Positions 36,065-45,299 of a stretch of DNA of 64,000 nucleotides are shown here, one piece after another. The notes beneath the pieces are model-generated. The model was not told the DNA's origin. It ran no database searches and worked only from the letters and a program-made list of their open reading frames with translations. Numbering within the stretch: position 1 is the first letter of the stretch; each line of letters opens with the position of its first letter. The translations under genes and the position numbers were made by a program. Source of the stretch: Gemmobacter sp034519525 (lineage in GTDB: Bacteria > Pseudomonadota > Alphaproteobacteria > Rhodobacterales > Rhodobacteraceae); assembly GCA_034519525.1 (NCBI GenBank), contig JAXHOJ010000057.1:1-64000 (forward strand), in the 5' to 3' direction.

Positions 36065-36148
36065 TGGTGCGGGTGAAGGGACTCGAACCCCCAAGCCTTG
36101 CGGCGGTTGGACCTAAACCAACTGTGTCTACCGTTCCACCACACCCGC
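36065..36148 (-). tRNA. tRNA-Leu (anticodon TAG)
   Basis: An 84-base cloverleaf on the minus strand: acceptor GCGGGTG pairs with CACCCGC, anticodon loop TTTAGGT between GTTGG and CCAAC, a variable arm CCGCCGCAAGGCTTG-like, T loop GGTTCGAGTCC, and an encoded CCA end. It lies 113 bases past the CRISPR remnant, a usual place for elements to end. Confidence 0.95.
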
Positions 36149-36392
36149 ACAGCCGTTCAATTATCCGTTGCGGCGCTGCGGGTCAACGCTGTGGCGCAGG
36201 ATCTCGCAAGGGGTGGCGGGCCGCAGCGCAGGCCCGGCCTGTGCATCCCTTTTCACTTCCATCCCGTGTATTTCTTGGTTAGAAGCGCCGCCAACGGGGC
36301 GGAGCGTCTTACAACGCTTCCGGCGTCTTTTGGCGTGGAGGGGCTGTGCCCCCCTGACCCGCACCAGATATGTAAGAAGGACGAAAACACTC

Positions 36393-37727
36393 ATGCAGGT
36401 CACCGAGACCCTGAACGAAGGTCTGAAGCGCGGCTACACCATCACGGTGACCGCGAAGGAACTGGAAGCAAAAGTCCAGGAAAAGCTGGTCGAGGCACAG
36501 CCCGAGATCGAGATGAAGGGCTTCCGCAAGGGCAAGGTGCCGCTGGCCATGCTGCGCAAGCAATACGGCCAGCGCCTGATGGGTGATGCCATGCAGGACG
36601 CCATTGATGGCGCGATGAAAGAGCATTTCGACGCCTCGGGCGACCGCCCGGCGCTGCAGCCCGAAGTGAAGATGGTGGGCGGCGAAGAGTGGAAAGAAGG
36701 CCAGGATGTCGTGGTCGAAATGACCTACGAAGCCCTGCCGCCGATCCCGGATGTTGACGCTTCTGCCGTGACGCTGGACCGTCTGGTGGTGAAGGCCGAA
36801 GAATCGGCCGTGGAAGAGGCGCTGAACAACCTCGCCGAAACCGCCAAGTCGTTCGAAGACCGCAAGAAGGGCTCCAAGGCCAAGGACGGCGATCAGGTTG
36901 TGATCGACTTTGAAGGCTTCATCGACGATGTCGCCTTTGAGGGCGGCAAGGGCGAGGAATATCCGCTGGTTCTGGGCTCCAACTCCTTCATTCCGGGGTT
37001 CGAGGAACAGCTGGTCGGTGCCAAGGCCGATGACGAAGTGGAAGTGAAAGTGAACTTCCCCGAAGCCTATGGCGCGGCGCATCTGGCCGGCAAGGAAGCC
37101 GTGTTCAAGTGCAAGGTCCATGCTGTGAAGGCCCCGAAAGCGGCCGAGCTGGATGACGAGCTGGCCAAGAAATTCGGCGCCGAAGATCTGGCTGGCCTCA
37201 AGGCCCAGATCGCAGAGCGTCTGGAAGCCGAATACAAGGGCGCCTCGCGCGCCGTGCTGAAGCGCGCCCTGCTGGATCAGCTGGATGCGCTGGTGAAATT
37301 CGACCTGCCGGCCAAGCTGGTGGAAGCCGAAGCGGCGCAGATCGCGCATCAGCTGTGGCACGAAGAAAACCCGGATGTGCATGACCACAATCATGGCGCC
37401 GTGGAACCGACCGAAGAGCACAAGTCGCTGGCCGAACGCCGCGTGCGTCTGGGCCTGCTGCTGGCCGAAGTGGGCCGCAAGGCCGACGTTCAGGTGACCG
37501 ATGCCGAAATGACCCAGGCCGTGCTGACCGCCGCCCGCCAGTATCCGGGCCAGGAACGCGCGTTCTTTGAATTCGTGCAGAAGAACCCGCAGATGCAGCA
37601 GCAGCTGCGCGCACCGATCTTCGAAGACAAGGTCGTTGATTTCATCGTGGCCGGTGCCAATGTGACCGAAAAGGAAGTCTCGAAAGACGACCTGCAGAAA
37701 GCCATCGAGGCGCTGGACGAGATCTGA
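36393..37727 (+). CDS. tig: Trigger factor
   Basis: Ribosome-bound chaperone with peptidyl-prolyl isomerase activity. The 444-residue protein has the ribosome-binding signature GFRKGKVP in the amino domain (about residues 43-50). The FKBP-type PPIase domain follows at about 160-245 (GDQVVIDFEGFIDDVAFEGG), then the long helical C-terminal arms. I chose the ATG at 36393 because MQVTETLNEGLKRGYTI is the normal start. No clpP or clpX follows, unlike in E. coli; the next gene faces it. Confidence 0.96.
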   Translation: MQVTETLNEGLKRGYTITVTAKELEAKVQEKLVEAQPEIEMKGFRKGKVPLAMLRKQYGQRLMGDAMQDAIDGAMKEHFDASGDRPALQPEVKMVGGEEWKEGQDVVVEMTYEALPPIPDVDASAVTLDRLVVKAEESAVEEALNNLAETAKSFEDRKKGSKAKDGDQVVIDFEGFIDDVAFEGGKGEEYPLVLGSNSFIPGFEEQLVGAKADDEVEVKVNFPEAYGAAHLAGKEAVFKCKVHAVKAPKAAELDDELAKKFGAEDLAGLKAQIAERLEAEYKGASRAVLKRALLDQLDALVKFDLPAKLVEAEAAQIAHQLWHEENPDVHDHNHGAVEPTEEHKSLAERRVRLGLLLAEVGRKADVQVTDAEMTQAVLTAARQYPGQERAFFEFVQKNPQMQQQLRAPIFEDKVVDFIVAGANVTEKEVSKDDLQKAIEALDEI

Positions 37728-37743
37728 TCTCTGTTACAGTCCG

Positions 37744-37778
37744 AAAAGGGGGCCGTGCCACAAGGTGCGGCCCTTTTG
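37744..37778 (+). terminator. Terminator after trigger factor
   Basis: AAAAGGGGGCCGTGCC and GGTGCGGCCCTTTT pair around ACAA, with a T tract at the end, 17 bases past the stop. Both strands have A or T tracts, so it may serve the facing gene too. Confidence 0.85.
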
Positions 37779-37780
37779 CA

Positions 37781-38710
37781 TTACGCCCGCTGTGTGGCCG
37801 GATCGCGCCGCAGCAGGAACAGCCCGGCGCCCACGATGATGCAGATCCCGGTCCAGCCGATGGTATCCGGCCAATCGCCCCAGAAGGCCCAGCCATAGAT
37901 CACGCCCCACAGCAGGGCGGTATATTCAAACGGCGCCACCGTGGCCGAGGGGGCGATTCGATAGGCTTCGTTCAGCAGGGTCAGGCCCATGGCGGCAATC
38001 ACCCCGCAAAAGCCCAGCAGGGCCAGATCCTGCCATAGCGGCATCACCCAGGCGCGGGTAAGAAAGGCAAGGCCCGCATGGCTGACGCTGCCCGCCGAGT
38101 CCGGGCGCAGCAATGTGGCGAGGGCGATGGCCCCGCCGAGGAATACCAGATTGCCGTGAAAGGCCAGCACGGCGGCCGAATGGCGGCTGCCCTGCAGCCG
38201 TGCGAGCACCATCGACACGGCATAGCACAGGCCCGACAGCACCGGCAGCACAGCCGCCCAGTCGAACAGTGTCGATCCCGGGCGCAGCATCAGCAGCACG
38301 CCGCCAAAGCCCACCGCCACGGCTGCCCAGCGGGGCAGGCTGACCCGGTCGCCCAGCACGATGACCGACAGGGCCACGATCATCAGCGGTGCCGAGAAGT
38401 AAAGCGCAACTGTAGTGGCCAACGGCAGCGCGGCCATGGCGACATAGTAGCTGGCATAGCACAGGAACAGGATGACCCCGCGCAGCACAAGCCAGCCCCA
38501 GCCCGGCGCGAAGATCCGCCGCGCATCGCCGGATGCCAGCACAAGGCCATAGATCAGCGGCATGGCCACCAGGCTGCGGATCACCATCGCCTGGCTGAGC
38601 GGATAGGTGGCCGACAGCTGTTTGATGATCAGATCCTGCACCGCAAACATGGCGATCCCCGCCACCAGAAACAGGATCCCCGCAAGGGGTGAACGGGTCA
38701 GGGCTGTCAT
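37781..38710 (-). CDS. EamA/DMT-family transporter
   Basis: A 309-residue drug/metabolite transporter with ten hydrophobic helices and two EamA repeats (residues about 10-145 and 155-295). Visible blocks are AVQDLIIKQLSATYPL at the start of the first repeat and EYTALLWGVIYGWAFWGDWPDT near the end of the second. Substrates vary (amino acids, nucleosides, small metabolites) and cannot be told here. I chose the start at 38710 because MTALTRSPLAGI leads straight into helix 1. It lies downstream of efp on the same strand but beyond a terminator. Confidence 0.88.
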   Translation of the reverse strand: MTALTRSPLAGILFLVAGIAMFAVQDLIIKQLSATYPLSQAMVIRSLVAMPLIYGLVLASGDARRIFAPGWGWLVLRGVILFLCYASYYVAMAALPLATTVALYFSAPLMIVALSVIVLGDRVSLPRWAAVAVGFGGVLLMLRPGSTLFDWAAVLPVLSGLCYAVSMVLARLQGSRHSAAVLAFHGNLVFLGGAIALATLLRPDSAGSVSHAGLAFLTRAWVMPLWQDLALLGFCGVIAAMGLTLLNEAYRIAPSATVAPFEYTALLWGVIYGWAFWGDWPDTIGWTGICIIVGAGLFLLRRDPATQRA

Positions 38711-38812
38711 GGGGGCGATCCGCAGCTGGCTATCTGCCGCAGATGACCACAGGGCGGCGGCAATGCTGCAGCATCCGCGACGCGGCATGACGCAATCGGC
38801 TGCCGCCATGCA

Positions 38813-38841
38813 AAAGGCCCGGCACAGGGCCGGACCTTTCG
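38813..38841 (-). terminator. Terminator of efp
   Basis: On the minus strand a stem AAAGGTCCGGCC / GCCGGGCCTTT with one mismatch is followed by TTTTGC, about 20 bases past the efp stop. Confidence 0.7.
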
Positions 38842-38859
38842 TCTGTCAGGCTGAAACGA

Positions 38860-39429
38860 TCACTCTTTCGAGCGTTCGACGTAGCTGTTGTCTTCGGTGT
38901 TGATGACGATCCGGGTACCCGCACCGATATGGGCCGGAACCATCACGCGCAGGCCGCTGTCGGTCATGGCGGGTTTGTAGGAGGAGGAGGCCGTCTGCCC
39001 CTTGACCACCGGCTCGGTCTCGGAAATCTCGACCACGATCTTCTGCGGGAATTCGATGGCAATGGCCGCGCCGTCAAAGGTTTTGACCCAGCAGCGCATG
39101 CCTTCCTGCAGATAGACCTTGTTGTCGCCGATCACGTCAGAGGACACCACGATCTGGTCATAGGTCTGCGGTTCCATGAAGTGGAAGCCTTCGCCATCTT
39201 CATAGAGGTAGTCGTATTCGTATTCATCCACATGGGCGCGTTCGACCTGTTCGGTCGTCCGCCAGCGTTCCGACACTTTCACGCCGTCCGAGATGCGGCG
39301 CATGTCGACCTGAGTCACCGGGGTGCCCTTGCCGGGGTGGATGTTTTCGGCCGAGAGGATGGCGTAAAGGCGGCCGTCGATATCGACGACATTGCCCTTG
39401 CGAAGGCTGGAGGCGATGACTTTGACCAC
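38860..39429 (-). CDS. efp: Elongation factor P
   Basis: Relieves ribosome stalling at polyproline. The 189-residue protein has three OB-type domains: VIASSLRKGNVVDIDGRLYAI at the start and GLRVMVPAHIGAGTRIVINT at the end. The modified loop HPGKGTP carries Lys34, the residue that EpmA lysylates. The start is GTG at 39429 (MVKVIASSL) with an AAGGA site. It is divergent from epmA, and the two share a 117-base promoter region. Confidence 0.95.
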   Translation of the reverse strand: MVKVIASSLRKGNVVDIDGRLYAILSAENIHPGKGTPVTQVDMRRISDGVKVSERWRTTEQVERAHVDEYEYDYLYEDGEGFHFMEPQTYDQIVVSSDVIGDNKVYLQEGMRCWVKTFDGAAIAIEFPQKIVVEISETEPVVKGQTASSSYKPAMTDSGLRVMVPAHIGAGTRIVINTEDNSYVERSKE

Positions 39430-39546
39430 GGGGGGTATCCTTGAACTGTGCCAGTGCTTGCCAGACCGCCCGGGGCAGCCTAGGAAGCGCAATCGCGCCG
39501 CTCTTAGCTGGTCGCGCGCCTGATTTCCAGCCAAAAGAGGGATGAA

Positions 39547-40599
39547 ATGACCCGATCCGACGTGACGCCCTGGTGGAAGCCCGCGGTGCATGAGGGCCGC
39601 CGCCCCGCGCTGCTGGCACGCAACCGGATTCAGGCCGCGATCCGGGGCTGGCTGGCGGCACGGGATTTCATCGAGGTGGACCCGGCGGCGCTGCAGGTCT
39701 CGCCCGGCAACGAGGCGCATCTGCACGGGTTCGGGACAGAGGCGATCGGCAATGATGGCCTGGGGCGGCGGATGTATCTGCATACCTCGCCGGAATTTGC
39801 GATGAAAAAGCTGCTGGCGGCGGGGGAACAGCGGATCGCCGCTTTTTCCCATGTCTGGCGCAACCGCGAAAGAGGAGCGCTGCACAGCCCGGAATTCACC
39901 ATGCTGGAATGGTATCGCGTGGGAGAAGATTATACGGTTCTTATGCAGGACTGCAGTGATTTCATCGGCTTGTCCGCCGAAGCTGCGAAAGTAGATCAAC
40001 TGTCGTTCCGTGGGCGGCTGTGCGATCCCTTTGCTGTGCCAGAGCGGGTTTCGGTGGCAGAGGCCTTTGAACGCCATGCCGGGATCGACCTGCTGGCGAC
40101 GATTGACCGCGACGGCGTGCCGGATACCGGCGCGCTTGCGGCGCAGATGGATCGGGTGGGCATCCGGCGGGCGGCGGATGATACCTGGTCTGATCTGCTG
40201 AGCCGGGTTCTGGTGGAAAAGGTGGAACCGCATCTGGGCCATGGCCGCCCCACCATTCTGGACCGCTATCCCGCTGCCGAAGCGGCGCTGGCGCGGCGTG
40301 CGCCCGATGATGGCCGTGTGGCAGAGCGGTTTGAGATCTACGCCTGCGGTGTGGAACTGGCGAACGGCTTTGGCGAATTGACCGACCCCGCCGAGCAGCG
40401 CCGTAGGTTCGAGGCGGAAATGATTGAAAAGCAAAGGGTTTACGGCGAAACCTATCCGCTGGACGAGGATTTTCTGGCAGCCTTGGCGCTGATACCACCG
40501 GCCTGCGGCATTGCCATGGGGTTTGACCGGCTGGTGATGCTGGCGACCCATGCCGCCCGGATCGACGATGTGATCTGGACGCCGGTTGCGCAGGGCTGA
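39547..40599 (+). CDS. epmA: EF-P lysine lysyltransferase EpmA (PoxA/GenX)
   Basis: A short class II lysyl-tRNA-synthetase-like enzyme that attaches beta-lysine to EF-P Lys34. The 350-residue protein has motif 2 (HVWRNRERGALHSPEFTMLEWYR) and motif 3 (GIAMGFDRLVML) and lacks the tRNA anticodon-binding domain, which separates it from LysS. It faces away from efp, a clear functional pair. The partner aminomutase gene epmB, which makes beta-lysine, is not in this window. Confidence 0.94.
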   Translation: MTRSDVTPWWKPAVHEGRRPALLARNRIQAAIRGWLAARDFIEVDPAALQVSPGNEAHLHGFGTEAIGNDGLGRRMYLHTSPEFAMKKLLAAGEQRIAAFSHVWRNRERGALHSPEFTMLEWYRVGEDYTVLMQDCSDFIGLSAEAAKVDQLSFRGRLCDPFAVPERVSVAEAFERHAGIDLLATIDRDGVPDTGALAAQMDRVGIRRAADDTWSDLLSRVLVEKVEPHLGHGRPTILDRYPAAEAALARRAPDDGRVAERFEIYACGVELANGFGELTDPAEQRRRFEAEMIEKQRVYGETYPLDEDFLAALALIPPACGIAMGFDRLVMLATHAARIDDVIWTPVAQG

Positions 40600-40701
40600 A
40601 CCGGGCCAAACTATTTCAACAGGCCTCTGGTAAAGGTTGCGGGTCAGCCATATCCTGCGAATTCCTGTCGGCCCGGCCCGGCGTTACCCGTATCAGAGCC
40701 A

Positions 40702-41979
40702 ATGTATCTCGAAATCGCTGTCGTCTTCCTGCTCACCCTGGTGAACGGAGGTCTGGCAATGTCCGAGCTGGCCATTGTTTCGGCGCGCACCGCGCGGCTG
40801 AAGGTTCTGGCCGAGCGGGGCTCGCGCGGGGCTGCGGTGGCCATAAGGCTTACGGAAGAGCCGGGGCGCTTTCTGTCATCCGTGCAGATCGGCATCACGC
40901 TGGTCGGGGTGCTTTCGGGCGCGTTTTCCGGCGCCACGCTGGGTGCACGGCTGGCGGATATGCTGCTGGAGTCCGGGCTTTCGCCGTCTGTCGCCCATAC
41001 GCTGGGGGTGGGTTCGGTGGTTGTGGCCATTACCTATCTGTCGCTGATCGTGGGTGAACTGGTGCCGAAACAGATTGCGCTGCGGGCACCCGAGGCTGTG
41101 GCTGCGAAAGTGGCGCCGGTGATGCTGTGGATCGCGCGCATCGGTGCGCCGCTGGTCTGGCTGCTGGAGCGTTCGGGGCGAATCCTGCTGCGTCTGCTGG
41201 GGCAATCAGGGGTTTCCGAAGCGTCGATGAGCGATGAGGAGGTGCGGCTTGTGATCTCGGAGGCAGAAAGCGCCGGGGTGATGGACAAGGCCGAAACCGA
41301 AATGATCGCAGGCGTGATGCGGATCGCGGATCGCACGGCGCGCGGGTTGATGACGCCGCGCCACGAGGTGGATACCGTGGATGTCAGCGACACGCCGCAG
41401 ACCATCATCCGCCGCTTTCGCGACAGCCGCCATTCGCGCATGGCCGTGCGCGAGGGAGAGCCGGATAATGTGATCGGTGTGCTTCATGCCCGGGATTTTC
41501 TGGGATCAACGGCGCAGCGCGGCGGGGTGGAGGTGCGCAGCCTGCTGATCGACGCGCCGGTGGTGCGCGACGGCATGGGCGCGCTGGATGTGATCGAGGC
41601 GCTGCGGTCTGCCCCGGCGCATATGGTGCTGGTCTATGATGAATATGGACATTTCGAAGGCATCATCACCCCGATGGATGTTCTGGAGGCGATCACCGGC
41701 GGCTTTGCCGATGCCATCGAGGATGAACCGAAGGTGGTGGAGCGGGAAGACGGCTCGCTGCTGGTGGCGGGCTGGATGCCGGTTGATGAATTTGCCGACC
41801 GGCTGGGCCTGACCTTGCGCGCCGACCGCGATTTTGAAACGGTTGCGGGGCTGGTGATTGATACCATGGGCAGCCTGCCGCAGACCGGCGAGGCGGTTGA
41901 TCTGGATGGCTGGCGGATCGAGGTCGTGGACCTTGACGGGCGCCGGATCGACAAGCTTCTGGTGCGGCGCGCGGGCTGA
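40702..41979 (+). CDS. Second CorC/HlyC-family CNNM-CBS protein
   Basis: A 425-residue protein with the same layout as the one at 26712-28028 but only distantly similar. A CNNM membrane domain comes first (LLTLVNGGLAMSELAIVSARTARLKVL, VGVLSGAFSGATLG). Two CBS domains follow (TPRHEVDTVDVSDTPQTI, YGHFEGIITPMDVLEAITGGF), then a CorC_HlyC domain (AGWMPVDEFADRLGL). Family roles involve divalent metal transport. It lies about 100 bases after epmA on the same strand and may be transcribed separately. Confidence 0.88.
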   Translation: MYLEIAVVFLLTLVNGGLAMSELAIVSARTARLKVLAERGSRGAAVAIRLTEEPGRFLSSVQIGITLVGVLSGAFSGATLGARLADMLLESGLSPSVAHTLGVGSVVVAITYLSLIVGELVPKQIALRAPEAVAAKVAPVMLWIARIGAPLVWLLERSGRILLRLLGQSGVSEASMSDEEVRLVISEAESAGVMDKAETEMIAGVMRIADRTARGLMTPRHEVDTVDVSDTPQTIIRRFRDSRHSRMAVREGEPDNVIGVLHARDFLGSTAQRGGVEVRSLLIDAPVVRDGMGALDVIEALRSAPAHMVLVYDEYGHFEGIITPMDVLEAITGGFADAIEDEPKVVEREDGSLLVAGWMPVDEFADRLGLTLRADRDFETVAGLVIDTMGSLPQTGEAVDLDGWRIEVVDLDGRRIDKLLVRRAG

Positions 41980-42223
41980 CCGGGCGCCTGCTGCGCAGGC
42001 GTCTGCCCATTGTGCGGGCAGGCGCAAGCGGGTGCCCGGTGCCTGTGCGGCAAGGGGTCGCTGGTCTGGCAATTTACTTTGCGGAATAAGCGGTTGCGCG
42101 GTTTTCCCTACTGGACAGACGTGGTTTGCCATGCCAACGTCTCGGCACCTGTCGGGAGGAGCGGCAGATAATGCTGCCCCCACGACACGACCGTAAAAGT
42201 TCTTTCACCTAGGGAGGAGTTCC

Positions 42224-43330
42224 ATGGATCGTCGTTCTTTTCTGACGAAAGCGGCCATTGGCGGGGCGGGGGCTGCGGCTGCCACCACGCTGGCCGCGCC
42301 CGTCATCGCGCAGACCGCACCCAAAGTTACCTGGCGTCTGACATCATCGTTCCCGAAATCGCTTGATACGATCTTCGGTGCGGCCACCGTCCTGTCGGAG
42401 CGTCTGGCTGCGGCGACCGATGGCAATTTCACCATTCAGGTCTTTCCGGCCGGCGAACTGGTGCCCGGCCTGCAGGCCGCCGATGAGGTGACCGCCGGCA
42501 ATATCGAGGCCTGCCATACGGTGGGTTACTATTACTGGGGCAAGGATCCGACTTGGGCCGTTGCGGCAGCCGTGCCTTTCTCGCTGTCGGCTCGCGGGAT
42601 GAACGCCTGGCAGTACCATGGCGGCGGCATCGACCTGTATAACGAATTCCTGGCGCAGCATAACATCTTCGCGCTGCCGGGCGGCAATACCGGCGTGCAG
42701 ATGGGTGGCTGGTTCCGTAAGGAAATCAACACCGTGGCCGATATGCAGGGCCTGAAGATGCGTGTCGGCGGCTTTGCCGGCAAGGTGATGGAGAAGCTGG
42801 GCGTGGTGCCGCAGCAGATCGCCGGTGGCGATATCTATCCGTCGCTGGAAAAAGGCACGATCGACGGCGCCGAATGGGTTGGCCCCTATGACGACGAAAA
42901 GCTCGGCTTCTACAAGGTCGCGCCCTATTACTACTATCCCGGCTGGTGGGAAGGTGGGCCGACCGTCCACTTCATGTTCAACAAAGCCGCCTATGAGGCC
43001 CTGCCGCCCGCCTATCAATCGCTGCTGCGGTCGCTTTGCCAGGGTGTCGATGCCGACATGCTGCAGAAATACGACTTCAAGAACCCGACTGCGATCAAAT
43101 CGCTGGTGGCGAATGGCGCGCAGCTGCGTCCCTTCTCGGCCGAGATCCTGAGCGCCTGCTTCGAAGCGGCGAACGAGGTTTACGCCGAGATGGAGGCCTC
43201 CAACCCGGCTTTCGCGAAGATCTGGGGTTCGATCAAGGCGTTCCGCTCGGAGAACTACACCTGGGCGCAGATTGCCGAATACAATTATGACACGTTCATG
43301 ATGATGCAGCAGAACGCGGGCAAACTGTAA
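42224..43330 (+). CDS. TRAP transporter substrate-binding protein, TakP-like (2-oxo acid type)
   Basis: A periplasmic DctP-family binding protein of 368 residues with a twin-arginine leader (DRRSFLTKAAIGGAGAAAA). The mature part begins KVTWRLTSSFPKSLDTIFGAA and has GGWFRKEINTVADMQGLKMRVGGF and GAEWVGPYDDEKLGFYKVAPYYYYPGWWEGG. That last block is very close to the TakP alpha-keto acid binder of Rhodobacter sphaeroides. A GGAGGAG ribosome site lies 8 bases before the ATG. The membrane subunits are encoded on the opposite strand just beyond the terminator, facing it. 2-oxo acid specificity is inferred from resemblance. Confidence 0.88.
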   Translation: MDRRSFLTKAAIGGAGAAAATTLAAPVIAQTAPKVTWRLTSSFPKSLDTIFGAATVLSERLAAATDGNFTIQVFPAGELVPGLQAADEVTAGNIEACHTVGYYYWGKDPTWAVAAAVPFSLSARGMNAWQYHGGGIDLYNEFLAQHNIFALPGGNTGVQMGGWFRKEINTVADMQGLKMRVGGFAGKVMEKLGVVPQQIAGGDIYPSLEKGTIDGAEWVGPYDDEKLGFYKVAPYYYYPGWWEGGPTVHFMFNKAAYEALPPAYQSLLRSLCQGVDADMLQKYDFKNPTAIKSLVANGAQLRPFSAEILSACFEAANEVYAEMEASNPAFAKIWGSIKAFRSENYTWAQIAEYNYDTFMMMQQNAGKL

Positions 43331-43355
43331 GCCCCTGATTTTACTGCGCAGATTG

Positions 43356-43390
43356 ACCCCCGGCAGCTTGCTGCCGGGGGTTTTTCTTTT
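43356..43390 (+). terminator. Terminator of the TRAP binding protein gene
   Basis: CCCCCGGCAGC pairs with GCTGCCGGGGG around TT, followed by TTTTTCTTTT. A very strong plus-strand terminator. Confidence 0.95.
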
Positions 43391-43424
43391 TGCGCATGGC
43401 ATTGGTTTGCAGGTCTTGCCCATG

Positions 43425-43452
43425 GAAAAGGGCGGCCCCTAGGGGCCGCCCT
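43425..43452 (-). terminator. Terminator of the TRAP membrane genes
   Basis: AGGGCGGCCCCT pairs perfectly with AGGGGCCGCCCT; on the minus strand it is followed by TTTTCC. It ends the dctQ-dctM transcript 24 bases past the stop. Confidence 0.85.
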
Positions 43453-43475
43453 GTCCGGATCACCTGTGATGGTGA

Positions 43476-45299
43476 TCAGTTCGATGGGGCCGGTGCGCCG
43501 CCGATGGCCGGTGCGCCCAGCGTGGGCTGACCCGGAGCCGGAACGGCAGGGGCTGTGGGGGCAAGGCCCGGGGGCTGCCCGATGGCCGGGGCACCGAGGC
43601 CGCTCGGTTGACCCAGCCCCCCTGGCTGACCCAGGCCGCCCGGTTGCCCGAGGCCACCCGGCTGGCCCAGTCCACCGCCCCCCAGCGAGGGCATGGTGGG
43701 CAGGGTGATCGTCACATTCGACGTATCGACCGGCGTGCCCTTGTAGTGCATCACCATCTGCGGGAAGGAGATCACCAGCGCCACCATCACCAGCTGGATC
43801 ACCACGAAGGGCACCGCCCCCCAGTAGATCTGCCCGGTGGTGACCGGATCGGTTTTCTTGCCGGTCACCTTGTCGATGAACGGCACCTTGGGCGCGACAG
43901 AGCGCAGGAAGAACAGCGCAAAGCCGAAGGGCGGGTGCATGAACGAAGTCTGCATGTTCACACCCAGGATGATGCCCAGCCAGATCAGGTCGATCCCCAG
44001 TGCCTCGGCCGGGGCAACCAGCAGCGGCACGATGATGAAGGCCAGCTCGAAGAAGTCGAGGAAGAAGGCCAGCAGGAAGACCAGGATCGACACCACGATC
44101 AGGAAGCCGGTTTCGCCGCCCGGCAGCGAGGTCAGCAGATGTTCGACCCACAGATGCCCGTTCACGCCATAGAAGGTCAGCGAGAAGACGCGGGCGCCCA
44201 GCAGGATGAACATCACGAAGGCCGACAGCCGCGTGGTCGAGGCCAGCGCCTGGGTGATGACCCCCATGTTGAGGCGGCCCTTCATGGCGGCCAGAAGCAT
44301 GGCGCCCACGGCCCCCATTGCGCCCCCTTCGGTCGGCGTCGCAATGCCGAGGAAGATGGTGCCCAGAACCAGGAAGATCAGCGCCAGTGGCGGGATCAGC
44401 ACGATGATGACTTGCTGTGCCAGACGCGACATGATCCCGGTTTTCAGCGCCTTGTCGGCAATCGCCGCCACATAGATGGTGATGATGCCCAAGGATGCGC
44501 CAAGGATATCGGCATTGGCGCCATGGGTCGGGGCCAGCAGGACATGCGCGCCGTAGCCGATGGCCATGCAGCCTGCCAGTGCCACCATGAGCGAGGTGAC
44601 GCCATGCCCCAGCGTGCGGGCCTCCAGTGGCAGGGCGGGCATGGAGTTCGGCTTGATGATCGACATGAGCAGCACATAGCTCATGTAAAGCCCGGTGAGG
44701 ATCAGGCCTGGGATCATGGCACCTGCGTACATGTCGCCCACCGAACGGCCCAGCTGGTCTGCCAGAACGATCAGCACAAGGCTGGGCGGAATGATCTGCG
44801 CCAGGGTGCCCGATGCGGCAATCACGCCAGAGGCGATCCGCCGGTCATAGCCATAGCGCAGCATGATCGGCAGCGAGATCAGGCCCATGGCGATCACCGA
44901 TGCGGCCACGACGCCGGTGGTGGCCGCCAGCAGCGCCCCCACGATGATGACGGCATAGGCCAGGCCACCGCGAATTGGCCCGAAAAGCTGACCAATCGTA
45001 TCCAGCAGGTCTTCGGCCATGCCCGACCGTTCCAGCACGATTCCCATGAAGGTGAAGAAGGGGATGGCCAGCAGGGTTTCGTTTGACAGGACGCCCCAGA
45101 GCCTGCTGGGCATGGTGTTCAGCAGCGGCCAGTCGAGGGTTATGACGCCATTCGACAGCGGTGCCAGTTCTACCCCGATCAGGAAGAACAGCAAGCCATT
45201 GGCGGCCAGCGCAAAAGCCACCGGGTAGCCGATCAGCAGAAAGATCACCAGCGAGGCGAACATGATCGGGGCAAGGTTCAGCGCGATGAATTCCATCAT
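43476..45299 (-). CDS. TRAP transporter large permease (DctM family) with Gly/Pro/Leu tail
   Basis: The sodium-coupled large membrane subunit, 607 residues with about twelve to fourteen hydrophobic segments (LIGYPVAFALAANGLLFFLIG, AASVIAMGLISLPIMLRYGY, IPPSLVLIVLADQLG). The family usually ends near residue 540. Here a low-complexity tail of about 75 residues follows, with four LGQPGG-type heptads and then Pro/Ala stretches to APAPSN. The tail is unusual and its role unknown. Its start overlaps the dctQ stop by 4 bases. It serves the TakP-like binding protein next door. Confidence 0.88.
   Translation of the reverse strand: MMEFIALNLAPIMFASLVIFLLIGYPVAFALAANGLLFFLIGVELAPLSNGVITLDWPLLNTMPSRLWGVLSNETLLAIPFFTFMGIVLERSGMAEDLLDTIGQLFGPIRGGLAYAVIIVGALLAATTGVVAASVIAMGLISLPIMLRYGYDRRIASGVIAASGTLAQIIPPSLVLIVLADQLGRSVGDMYAGAMIPGLILTGLYMSYVLLMSIIKPNSMPALPLEARTLGHGVTSLMVALAGCMAIGYGAHVLLAPTHGANADILGASLGIITIYVAAIADKALKTGIMSRLAQQVIIVLIPPLALIFLVLGTIFLGIATPTEGGAMGAVGAMLLAAMKGRLNMGVITQALASTTRLSAFVMFILLGARVFSLTFYGVNGHLWVEHLLTSLPGGETGFLIVVSILVFLLAFFLDFFELAFIIVPLLVAPAEALGIDLIWLGIILGVNMQTSFMHPPFGFALFFLRSVAPKVPFIDKVTGKKTDPVTTGQIYWGAVPFVVIQLVMVALVISFPQMVMHYKGTPVDTSNVTITLPTMPSLGGGGLGQPGGLGQPGGLGQPGGLGQPSGLGAPAIGQPPGLAPTAPAVPAPGQPTLGAPAIGGAPAPSN

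Noticed and set aside
35729..36076. Continuation of the cas3 reading frame to 661 residues
   Set aside because: After codon 541 the translation is CRISPR repeats, spacers and part of the tRNA-Leu gene region; it does not resemble the rest of Cas3.
43608..45086. 492-codon His/Gln/Asp-rich plus-strand frame
   Set aside because: Antisense of the DctM membrane gene; the composition is the complement of hydrophobic codons.
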